A DNA stretch of 6,042 bases from Intestinibacter sp. (lineage in GTDB: Bacteria > Bacillota > Clostridia > Peptostreptococcales > Peptostreptococcaceae), in contig NZ_JALEXO010000174.1 of assembly GCF_022780145.1 (NCBI RefSeq), positions 1 through 6,042 on the forward strand. Reading direction: 5' to 3'. The stretch's first letter is position 1; every line of letters begins with the position of its first letter. The notes below the pieces were generated by a model. The model was not told where the DNA came from, ran no database searches, and worked only from the letters and a program-made list of their open reading frames with translations. Both the position numbers and the translations under genes were made by a program. Shown one piece after another: positions 1 through 5,006 of the stretch.

Positions 1-26
1 TGAGCCAGGATCAAACTCTCAAAATA
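1..26 (-). rRNA. 16S rRNA gene, 5' end only (partial)
   Basis: Read on the minus strand, bases 20 to 1 are the conserved 16S opening that contains AGAGTTTGATCCTGGCTCA, the site of the universal 27F primer. Aligning this with E. coli 16S puts mature base 1 near position 26; the exact processed end is an estimate. Only the first ~26 nt are present and the gene runs off the left edge. Transcription is leftward, from the P1 and P2 promoters at 154-274. Confidence 0.97.
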
Positions 27-81
27 AAGCTTCATCTTGCTCAGACTAATCATTATCGAATATCTGGCTTGGTTTGTTGGT

Positions 82-101
82 TTTAATTCGTGTGAATTAA
101 A
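82..101 (-). other. Perfect hairpin in rrn leader
   Basis: TTTAATTC (82-89) and GAATTAAA (94-101) are perfect reverse complements separated by a 4-nt loop. No T-tract follows on the minus strand, so it is not a terminator. It most likely folds in the rRNA leader during 16S maturation. That role is inferred from position only. Confidence 0.5.
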
Positions 102-117
102 GATTATATTTAACCTA

Positions 118-138
118 CTGTTTAATTTTCAAAGTTCT
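118..138 (-). promoter_or_regulatory. boxA-like antitermination element
   Basis: On the minus strand the sequence AGAACTTTGAAAATTAAACAG resembles the boxA-type element of Gram-positive rrn leaders (core CTTTGAAAA followed by AAACA). In the family of rrn antitermination signals, boxA RNA is bound by NusB and S10 (NusE), protecting transcription of untranslated rRNA from premature termination. It lies between P2 and 16S, the expected place. Recognition is by resemblance only. Confidence 0.5.
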
Positions 139-153
139 TAATTCAGCTTCTTT

Positions 154-182
154 ATTTTATCAAAGCTGTTTTTCTTTGTCAA
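154..182 (-). promoter_or_regulatory. rrn promoter P2
   Basis: A near-ideal vegetative promoter on the minus strand. The -35 TTGACA (177-182) is separated by 17 bp from the -10 TAAAAT (154-159), with an extended -10 TG one base upstream. The predicted start is the G at 147. A G at +1 would fit the GTP-sensing control of rRNA promoters known in Firmicutes, but the start is not mapped. The -35 overlaps the arm of a hairpin-forming sequence (181-219) in the P1 transcript. Confidence 0.85.
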
Positions 183-219
183 CAACTTTTTTAAAGTTTT
201 TTAACTTTTTCAAGTTGTT
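181..219 (-). other. Nested hairpin between rrn P1 and P2
   Basis: Outer arms AACAACTT (181-188) and AAGTTGTT (212-219) are perfect reverse complements. Inside them AAAGTT (193-198) pairs with AACTTT (203-208) around a tetraloop. The element would fold only in RNA started at P1, because P2 starts downstream. No U-tract follows on the minus strand, so it is not an ordinary intrinsic terminator. Function unknown. Confidence 0.5.
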
Positions 220-240
220 TTGCCCTTTTCTCAAGGACAA
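220..240 (-). other. Hairpin at the 5' end of the P1 transcript
   Basis: On the minus strand TTGTCCTT (240-233) can pair with AAGGGCAA (227-220) through 8 bp including one G-T wobble, around a 5-nt loop. The predicted P1 start (about 238-239) is at the base of this stem, so the P1 RNA would begin with a hairpin that abuts the nested hairpin at 181-219. A 5' stem of this kind could stabilise or pause the nascent transcript; this is inference. Confidence 0.4.
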
Positions 241-245
241 GTATT

Positions 246-300
246 ACTATACCATTTTAATTTATTTTGGTCAATACTTTTTTTCAATTTTTTTTATTAT
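246..300 (-). promoter_or_regulatory. rrn promoter P1 with AT-rich UP-like element
   Basis: The -35 TTGACC (269-274) is 17 bp from the -10 TATAGT (246-251), which carries an extended -10 TGG. Immediately upstream, 276-300 is almost entirely A/T with two A-tracts on the minus strand, as expected for an UP element contacted by RNA polymerase alpha subunits. The start is predicted near 238-239. Tandem P1/P2 promoters of this type are typical of strong rRNA operons. Confidence 0.85.
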
Positions 301-340
301 TTTTATTAAATATTTTCAAAAGCCTTATATTTCAATATCT

Positions 341-380
341 GTAGATTATTTTATTTAGACATATAATTTAAATAATCTAC
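341..380. repeat. 11-bp inverted repeat upstream of rrn P1
   Basis: GTAGATTATTT (341-351) and AAATAATCTAC (370-380) are perfect reverse complements with an 18-bp spacer. The repeat lies between the nrdG terminator (384-424) and the UP-like region of rrn P1. No T-tract follows on either strand, which argues against a terminator. It could be a protein-binding operator or a chance palindrome in AT-rich DNA. Confidence 0.45.
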
Positions 381-383
381 CGT

Positions 384-424
384 AAAAAAGACTTTCTAGT
401 TTATTAATTTCTAGAAAGTCTTTT
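384..424 (-). terminator. Intrinsic terminator of the nrdDG operon
   Basis: A perfect 14-bp stem, AAAAGACTTTCTAG (386-399) with CTAGAAAGTCTTTT (411-424), encloses an 11-nt loop. On the minus strand it runs into six Ts (389-384). It starts 11 bp after the nrdG stop codon. It separates nrdDG from the rrn promoter downstream on the same strand. The T-rich end of the plus-strand version may give weak termination that way too. Confidence 0.9.
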
Positions 425-435
425 AATTTCAAAAA

Positions 436-978
436 CTATTTAGCAGTATAAAAATCTTGTGTTTGCATATACTCAAATTTTAATACGGCTGTTTTATACT
501 TTAAGCTCTTTTTAACATCTATTATTCTTTGATTTGATGAACCTCTAAAAAGTAAGCTTATATCTCTCTTGTCTATTTCAAATTTCCCATCTACAAGTAC
601 ATCTACGTATTTCAATAATTCCATATTCTCAAAATACAATGGATTTTTCTTATCTATAAGTTCTTCAAATGTAAACCCTGTATAACTCCAAACATCTAAG
701 TTTATATTGTGCGCCTCTTTTGCTATTTCAGCTAATGGCAGTGGTTGTAAAAACGGCTCTCCACCTGACAAAGTTATCCCCTGTTGTAATTTTAAAGACG
801 CCATTTTATCAATTACCTCTTTTGTATCAACTTCATATCCTCCGTTTAAGCTATGTGTTTGAGGATTATGACATCCTTTACAATTATGTTTACAACCTTG
901 TGTCCAAACAACCATTCTAAGTCCAGGTCCATCAACAATACTGTCACATATTACAGGAGATGCTATTCTTAATTTCAT
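436..978 (-). CDS. nrdG: Anaerobic ribonucleotide reductase activating protein (radical SAM)
   Basis: NrdG uses a [4Fe-4S] cluster and S-adenosylmethionine to make a 5'-deoxyadenosyl radical, which installs the glycyl radical on NrdD; it acts in the cytoplasm and only without oxygen. The 180-residue protein has the cluster motif CX3CX2C at C29, C33 and C36, followed by HNPQTH. It also has the SAM-contacting GGEP at 72-75, YTGFTFEEL near 100-108, DVLVDGKFE near 126-134, and a late FRGSSNQRIID (144-154). Length and order are usual for the family. The ATG is preceded by GAGGGGGG with a 6-nt gap. The gene begins 14 bp after the nrdD stop, so the two are surely co-transcribed and translated in similar amounts. 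The stop is TAG, followed by the terminator at 384-424. I see nothing broken. Confidence 0.97.
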   Translation of the reverse strand: MKLRIASPVICDSIVDGPGLRMVVWTQGCKHNCKGCHNPQTHSLNGGYEVDTKEVIDKMASLKLQQGITLSGGEPFLQPLPLAEIAKEAHNINLDVWSYTGFTFEELIDKKNPLYFENMELLKYVDVLVDGKFEIDKRDISLLFRGSSNQRIIDVKKSLKYKTAVLKFEYMQTQDFYTAK

Positions 979-992
979 ATTTATCCCCCCTC

Positions 993-3356
993 TTAAATTT
1001 CGGTATGTTTTACTCTATCTCTTACTTCTGCTTTTTTAGCGTCGTTAAATCTATCTACTGTTCCTACTAAATAACCTGTTATTCTTCTGATTCTCTCAAA
1101 TTTTATATCACTTTCTTCTTCATTACGTCCGCAGACTGGACAAACAGTACCAGGTATGACTCCTGAGAATCCACAAACAGGATCTCTATCTACTGGATGA
1201 TTGACACTACCATATCCTATACCCATTTCCTTCATGCTTCTTATAATTGTTTCGAAGGCTTGTAGGTTATTTGATGTATCTCCATCTAGTTCAACATAAG
1301 TTATATGTCCACCATTAGTTAATTCATGATATGGAGCCTCAATAGCTATCTTGTTAAAAGCTGATATATTATAATATACAGGTACATGGAAGGAATTAGT
1401 ATAATATTCTTTATCTGTTACCCCTTTTATTTCGCCATATATCTTTTTATCTATTTCTGTAAATCTTCCTGAAAGTCCTTCTGCTGGAGTAGCTATCAAT
1501 GAGAAATTTAATTGATATTTTTGTGTAGCCTCATCCATTCTCTTTCTCATATGTGAAATTATTTTTAGTCCCAATTCTTGTGACTCTTCACTTTCTCCAT
1601 GGTGTTTACCAGTTAATGCAATTAGACATTCTGCTAAACCTATAAATCCCACTGTCAAAGTTCCTTGTTTGATTACATCCTGCAATGTATCTTCTGAAGT
1701 AAGATCATCAGCACCTCTCCATACTCCTTGACCCATCAAAAATGGGAAGTTTTTAACCTTTTTATTTCCTTGAATTTGCATTCTTTCAAGTAATTGATCT
1801 ATAACTAAATCTATTTTCTCATCTAAATCGGCAAAAAATTCATCTAAATTTGCTTCTGTACGTCCATTTACTATACCGTGTTTAATACCTAATCTAGGTA
1901 AGTTAATTGTAGTAAAAGATAAATTACCTCTACCACTTACTACTTCTTCCCCACATACATTTCCTAAAACTCTTGTTCTACAGCCCATATATGTTGCTTC
2001 TGTTTCTGGTTCACCAGGTTTATATGTTTTTAAATTAAATGGTGCATCTAAGAAACTAAAGTTAGGGAACAATCTCTTAGCAGAAACTCTACATGATAAT
2101 TTAAATAAATCGTAGTTAGGATCCTCTGGATTTAAGTTAACTCCTTCTTTAACCTTGAATATTAAAATAGGGAATATAGCTGTCTCTCCATTACCTAACC
2201 CTTTTTCTAGAGATAATAATAAGTTTCTACTTACCATTCTACCTTCGATAGAAGTATCAGTACCGAAGTTTATACTAGAAAATGGTACTTGTGCTCCTGC
2301 TCTCGAATGCATTGTATTTAAATTATGAATAAATCCTTCCATAGATTGATATGTTTGTCTGTCAGTTTCTTTATACGCTTCTTCATATGCAAAGTTTTGT
2401 ATTGAAATAGCTAACTCTTCCTCTATATCAAATGTTTCTATTAATTTTTCCTTTTCAATATACAAATAATCTAAGTTCTTTTCTAGACCTACTTTTTTAT
2501 TAGATCTTTTTTCAGTATCGTTAACTATATCCTCTACTGTTCTCTTATCATCAATATTTTTTAATAATTTCAAGCCTTTATGCAAATTAGATATATATAA
2601 TTTTTTAAAAGTCTTATATACACCTTTAGCTAAGTTATAATCAAAAAACGGAATACTTTGCCCACCATGTTGGTCGTTTTGATCACTTTGAATCGCAATT
2701 GCAGCTAAAGCACCATAACTCATAATACTATTTGGCTCTCTTAAAAATCCATGACCTGTTGAAAATCCGCCATCAAATAATTTATCTAGATTGATTTGAC
2801 AACAAGTCAATGTCCCCATATTCAAGAAATCCATATCATGTATGTGTATATCACCGTTATCGTGGGCTTGAGCATGCTCTGGTTTTATAACAAAAGTCTT
2901 GCAGAACTCTTTAGATACAGTGCTTCCATATTGTAGCATAGTACCCATAGCAGTATTACCATCTATATTTGCATTTTCTCTTTTTATATTTGCATCGCTA
3001 GCATCTTCAAAAGTTATTTTATTTATAGCCTTCATAAGTCTAGTTTTAGAATTTCTTATTCTGCTTCTTTCATTTCTGTAAAGAATAAATGCCTCACTAG
3101 TTTTTACATGACCTGCTTTTATAAGTACCTTTACAACTGTGTCTTGTATATTTTCTACATTAGGAATTTCATCATTATTGTATTCTTCGTTTAATAAAGC
3201 TACTACTTTATCAGCAAGCTCTTCTGCTATTTCATAGCTTGGTTCTGTATTTTCCTTTTTTGCCACTTCACTTGCCGCTGAAAATATAGCTTTTGTTATA
3301 CAATCTTTATCAAAACTAACCTTTCTACCGTCTCTTTTCTTTATATATTCTATCAA
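993..3356 (-). CDS. nrdD: Anaerobic (class III) ribonucleoside-triphosphate reductase
   Basis: Reduces ribonucleoside triphosphates to dNTPs under anaerobiosis, using a glycyl radical made by NrdG. From the TTG start the product is 787 residues. One N-terminal ATP-cone (about 5-95, KKRDGRKVSFDK onward) should carry dATP/ATP activity control. The catalytic domain has HDNGDIHIHDMDF, the cysteine pair in TLTCCQINL (C185, C186), MGCRTRV (C459) and TPAEGLSGRF. The C-terminus has a metal-site region and RITGYLVG, where G761 is the expected radical glycine. The metal site shows only three cysteines (C728, C739, C742), with Asp725 where many homologues have the first Cys. The reading frame extends 7 codons upstream to a GTG at 3377, but that codon lies inside an operator and has no Shine-Dalgarno site, whereas GAGGGGG stands 8 nt before the TTG. 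The reductant subtype (formate or redoxin) was not assigned. Confidence 0.97.
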   Translation of the reverse strand: MIEYIKKRDGRKVSFDKDCITKAIFSAASEVAKKENTEPSYEIAEELADKVVALLNEEYNNDEIPNVENIQDTVVKVLIKAGHVKTSEAFILYRNERSRIRNSKTRLMKAINKITFEDASDANIKRENANIDGNTAMGTMLQYGSTVSKEFCKTFVIKPEHAQAHDNGDIHIHDMDFLNMGTLTCCQINLDKLFDGGFSTGHGFLREPNSIMSYGALAAIAIQSDQNDQHGGQSIPFFDYNLAKGVYKTFKKLYISNLHKGLKLLKNIDDKRTVEDIVNDTEKRSNKKVGLEKNLDYLYIEKEKLIETFDIEEELAISIQNFAYEEAYKETDRQTYQSMEGFIHNLNTMHSRAGAQVPFSSINFGTDTSIEGRMVSRNLLLSLEKGLGNGETAIFPILIFKVKEGVNLNPEDPNYDLFKLSCRVSAKRLFPNFSFLDAPFNLKTYKPGEPETEATYMGCRTRVLGNVCGEEVVSGRGNLSFTTINLPRLGIKHGIVNGRTEANLDEFFADLDEKIDLVIDQLLERMQIQGNKKVKNFPFLMGQGVWRGADDLTSEDTLQDVIKQGTLTVGFIGLAECLIALTGKHHGESEESQELGLKIISHMRKRMDEATQKYQLNFSLIATPAEGLSGRFTEIDKKIYGEIKGVTDKEYYTNSFHVPVYYNISAFNKIAIEAPYHELTNGGHITYVELDGDTSNNLQAFETIIRSMKEMGIGYGSVNHPVDRDPVCGFSGVIPGTVCPVCGRNEEESDIKFERIRRITGYLVGTVDRFNDAKKAEVRDRVKHTEI

Positions 3357-3363
3357 CTTTAAA

Positions 3364-3371
3364 TCCCCCTC
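3364..3371 (-). promoter_or_regulatory. Ribosome binding site that fixes the nrdD start
   Basis: GAGGGGGA on the minus strand lies 8 nt before TTG at 3356-3354. The same motif, GAGGGGGGA, precedes the nrdG ATG with a 6-nt gap. In the longest frame this site would be translated as residues 3-5, which is unlikely. The TTG start follows from this. Confidence 0.85.
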
Positions 3372-3373
3372 GA

Positions 3374-3389
3374 CCACAATATGTAGTGG
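3374..3389 (-). promoter_or_regulatory. NrdR box 1 (proximal)
   Basis: The palindrome CCACAATATGTAGTGG matches the core of the NrdR box (consensus acaCwAtATaTwGtgt) at the central C, A, AT, T, G positions. NrdR is a zinc-finger, ATP-cone repressor that senses dATP and represses ribonucleotide reductase genes. This box lies just downstream of the predicted nrdD transcription start, between it and the ribosome binding site. Confidence 0.85.
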
Positions 3390-3398
3390 TTTGTTTTA

Positions 3399-3427
3399 GA
3401 TATACATACCATATATAGTATGTACAA
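3399..3427 (-). promoter_or_regulatory. nrdDG promoter
   Basis: Minus strand: -35 TTGTAC (3422-3427), 17-bp spacer, -10 TATATC (3399-3404), with a start predicted near 3392. The match to consensus is moderate, but NrdR box 2 fills the spacer exactly and box 1 follows the start, the geometry expected for a repressed ribonucleotide reductase promoter. The leader would be about 36 nt. Confidence 0.6.
3406..3421 (-). promoter_or_regulatory. NrdR box 2 (distal)
   Basis: ATACCATATATAGTAT fits the NrdR box core except for C at the first w position. It sits in a longer 7-bp inverted repeat, TACATAC (3403-3409) and GTATGTA (3418-3424). Its centre is 32 bp from that of box 1, with a 16-bp linker, close to three helical turns. 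This matches the paired-box spacing known for NrdR, which binds both boxes on the same DNA face. Confidence 0.82.
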
Positions 3428-3429
3428 TT

Positions 3430-3466
3430 AAAAAAATTCCCCTTAAAAACTAAAGGGGTGTTAATT
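3430..3466 (-). terminator. Intrinsic terminator just upstream of the nrdD promoter
   Basis: On the minus strand CCCCTT (3458-3453) pairs with AAGGGG (3444-3439) around an 8-nt loop. Outer AATT arms (3463-3466 with 3435-3438) can extend the stem across a bulge. It runs into AATTTTTTT, with seven Ts at 3436-3430. The plus strand has no T-tract after the hairpin, so the direction is minus. No annotated gene lies upstream on this strand in the intergenic region; the terminator therefore implies a transcript from the region 3467-3686. Confidence 0.75.
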
Positions 3467-3524
3467 CCATAAACATATTTCTAGGGTATCAAATTTATAA
3501 AATTTAGTCAAATTTTACCAACAC

Positions 3525-3559
3525 ACCTCAAAGCATTGAAATTGCTATATGGTTTTTTT
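3525..3559 (+). terminator. Weak plus-strand hairpin with T7 tract
   Basis: ACC (3525-3527) and AGCA (3532-3535) can pair with TGCT (3543-3546) and GGT (3551-3553) in an interrupted stem, followed by seven Ts (3553-3559). The stem is short and mismatched. If real it would end plus-strand transcription before the aminotransferase gene, but no plus-strand transcript is evident upstream, so this is doubtful. Confidence 0.2.
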
Positions 3560-3657
3560 GAAGCCTTGTATTTGTAATGGTTTGAAATTTTACAAAAATC
3601 TTTTAATATTTTACATATAGTTTTATTTTTATTCTGTAAATTTATAGCAATTTAATA

Positions 3658-3663
3658 TATTAT
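3658..3663 (+). promoter_or_regulatory. Possible -10 of the aminotransferase promoter
   Basis: TATTAT is a fair -10, giving a start near 3670 and a leader of about 40 nt with the ribosome site at 3694-3700. The best -35 at 17 bp is TGTAAA (3635-3640), a weak match. An alternative is TTGAAA (3582-3587) with AATATT (3605-3610). The gene must have a promoter here, but which one cannot be settled by eye. The -10 overlaps the minus-strand TATAAT of the divergent candidate RNA. Confidence 0.35.
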
Positions 3664-3686
3664 ATTTAGTATACATATTTTGACAA
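3659..3686 (-). promoter_or_regulatory. Strong minus-strand promoter in the divergent region
   Basis: TTGTCA (3681-3686), one base off the -35 consensus, stands 16 bp from a perfect TATAAT (3659-3664). The start would be near 3652, exactly where the first arm of an 11-bp inverted repeat begins. It points toward nrdD, with no coding gene before the terminator at 3430-3466. AT-rich DNA gives many false -10 boxes, but the paired hexamers here are better than for nrdD itself. Confidence 0.55.
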
Positions 3687-3710
3687 TAATTTTAGGAGGT
3701 AATAATTAAT

Positions 3711-4895
3711 ATGTTATCAAAAAGACTTGATGTTATAACACCATCACGTACAGTAGGTATAAGTTCTAAAGTAAAGGAAATGAAAGCACAAGGTATAGAC
3801 GTATTAAATCTTAGTGTTGGAGAACCAGATTTTAACGTTCCAGAAAAAGCTAAAGAATGTGGTATAAAATCTATAGAAGACAATATCACTAAATACGACT
3901 TAGTTCCTGGATTAACTATACTAAGAGAAGAAATAAGCAAAAAATTATTAGAAGAAAATAACTGCCACTATGCTCCAGATGAAATAGTAGTTACTAGTGG
4001 TGCTAAAATGGCTCTTACTAATGCTTTAATGGCTGTTACAGATCCAGGAGATGAAGTTTTACTAGTTAAACCTTATTGGGTAAGCTATTCTGAAATGACT
4101 AAATTAGTAAATGCTGTTCCAGTTGGTATAGAAACAGACAAAGCAAATGACTTCAAATTAACTGGAGAACTTTTAGAAAAATATATAACTGACAAAACTA
4201 AAATGCTTATATTAAATAACCCTTGTAACCCTACAGGAGCTATTTACACAAAAGATGAATTACTTGACATATGTAATGTCTGTTTAAAACACAACGTATA
4301 TATATTAGCTGATGAAATATACGAAAGAATATGCTTCAACGGTGAATTTGTTTCTGTGGCTTCATTAAGCGACGAAATAAGAGAAATGACTATAACTATA
4401 AATGGTTTTGCTAAATCAGCAGCTTTAACTGGTACAAGATTAGGATACACTGCAACTCCTAGAGCCCTTGCTAAGCACATAAGCGCTATCCAAGGACATT
4501 TAGTATCACATCCTTGCTTAGCAGCTCAATACATGGGATATGGAGCTTTAAAATACTGTAAAGAAGACATAGATAATATGGTAGAAGCTTATAGAAAGAG
4601 AAGAGATCTTGTCACTGGTAGACTTGATAAAATCGAAAACTTAGATTATGTTTATCCAAACGGAGCTTTCTATGTATTTATAGACATATCAAAGGTAAAA
4701 GACAAATTCGAATATGGTGAAAGCTTATCATCTGACTTCTGCGATAAATTCTTAGAAGAATGTAAAGTTGCTATAGTACCAGGTATAGCATTTGGTATAG
4801 ATGAATATGTTCGTATATCTTTTGCTTGTAGTGAAGAAACATTTATGGAAGCATTAGATAGATTAGATAAATTCGTACAAGGTATATTAGCATAG
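3711..4895 (+). CDS. PLP-dependent class I aminotransferase (aspartate aminotransferase-like)
   Basis: A fold-type I transaminase of 394 residues, the usual length, that moves an amino group between an amino acid and a 2-oxo acid in the cytoplasm. Visible motifs: SVGEPDF (35-41), YDLVPGLTILREEI (62-75), VTSGAKMAL (94-102), NNPCNPTG (169-176, N173 near PLP), DEIYE (201-205, D201 to the pyridine nitrogen, Y204 to O3'), and K235 in NGFAKSAALTGTRLGY as the Schiff-base lysine. R243 should hold the PLP phosphate and R368 (VRIS) the substrate carboxylate. The motif after the lysine differs from the common AYAMTGWR, so aspartate specificity is not certain; aromatic or other amino acids are possible. 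AGGAGGT lies 10 nt before the ATG. The gene is the only one opposed to rRNA transcription and is convergent with its downstream neighbour. No signal peptide is seen. Confidence 0.93.
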   Translation: MLSKRLDVITPSRTVGISSKVKEMKAQGIDVLNLSVGEPDFNVPEKAKECGIKSIEDNITKYDLVPGLTILREEISKKLLEENNCHYAPDEIVVTSGAKMALTNALMAVTDPGDEVLLVKPYWVSYSEMTKLVNAVPVGIETDKANDFKLTGELLEKYITDKTKMLILNNPCNPTGAIYTKDELLDICNVCLKHNVYILADEIYERICFNGEFVSVASLSDEIREMTITINGFAKSAALTGTRLGYTATPRALAKHISAIQGHLVSHPCLAAQYMGYGALKYCKEDIDNMVEAYRKRRDLVTGRLDKIENLDYVYPNGAFYVFIDISKVKDKFEYGESLSSDFCDKFLEECKVAIVPGIAFGIDEYVRISFACSEETFMEALDRLDKFVQGILA

Positions 4896-4924
4896 AATGA
4901 TATACAAATAGTTTATATTAAAAT

Positions 4925-4980
4925 AAATAACCATACCTTATGACTAAAATTATATCAAATAATAAGGTATGGTTATTTTT
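4925..4980. terminator. Bidirectional terminator between convergent genes
   Basis: A perfect 17-bp stem pairs 4925-4941 with 4962-4978 around a 20-nt loop. On the plus strand the second arm leads into TTATTTTTATAAA, ending the aminotransferase transcript. On the minus strand the other arm leads into TTATTTATTTTAA, ending the pentapeptide gene. It serves both genes, and should limit antisense read-through. Confidence 0.88.
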
Positions 4981-5006
4981 ATAAATTTATATAATACAAT
5001 ATCTAT

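Larger units (their letters stand above)
27..147 (-). other. rrn leader between P2 start and 16S
   Basis: Untranslated 5' leader of the rRNA precursor, about 120 nt from the predicted P2 start (G at 147) to mature 16S. It contains a boxA-like stretch (118-138) and a perfect 8-bp hairpin (82-101). The leader is expected to be removed by RNase processing of the 16S precursor stem; the partner strand lies beyond the window, so that stem cannot be checked. No reading frame with a ribosome binding site is seen here. Confidence 0.7.
3430..3652 (-). ncRNA. Candidate small RNA or structured nrdD leader
   Basis: A non-coding stretch with a good minus-strand promoter at its head and an intrinsic terminator at its end, about 220 nt. 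The first 11 nt or so pair perfectly with an internal segment: 3643-3653 with 3539-3549. Two hairpins fit inside: 3635-3640 with 3610-3615 (6 bp) and 3590-3596 with 3571-3577 (7 bp), giving a three-way junction. Downstream, GGTGT near 3527-3523 could pair with ACACC near 3461-3457, which overlaps the terminator arm and would prevent its folding. No known riboswitch motif was recognised and no ORF with a ribosome site is present. It may be a stand-alone sRNA, or an attenuated leader of nrdDG. Pairing in such AT-rich DNA can arise by chance. Confidence 0.4.

Noticed and set aside
176..358. 60-codon plus-strand frame rich in Phe
   Set aside because: It covers the rrn P1/P2 promoter region, has no ribosome binding site, and its composition is that of AT-rich non-coding DNA.
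3452..3478. Eight-residue minus-strand leader peptide (MFMELTPL) ending in the terminator arm
   Set aside because: Its position suggests attenuation by translation, but no Shine-Dalgarno site precedes it and it has no run of regulatory codons.
3680..3706. TTGACA on the plus strand near the aminotransferase start as a -35 box
   Set aside because: The matching -10 would fall between the ribosome site and the start codon, leaving no room for a leader. The bases are better read on the other strand as TTGTCA.
3692..3940. Minus-strand frame overlapping the start of the aminotransferase gene
   Set aside because: It lies antisense to a well-supported gene with clear motifs, lacks a ribosome site and shows no recognisable domain. 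The same applies to the other antisense frames within nrdD, nrdG and the pentapeptide gene.
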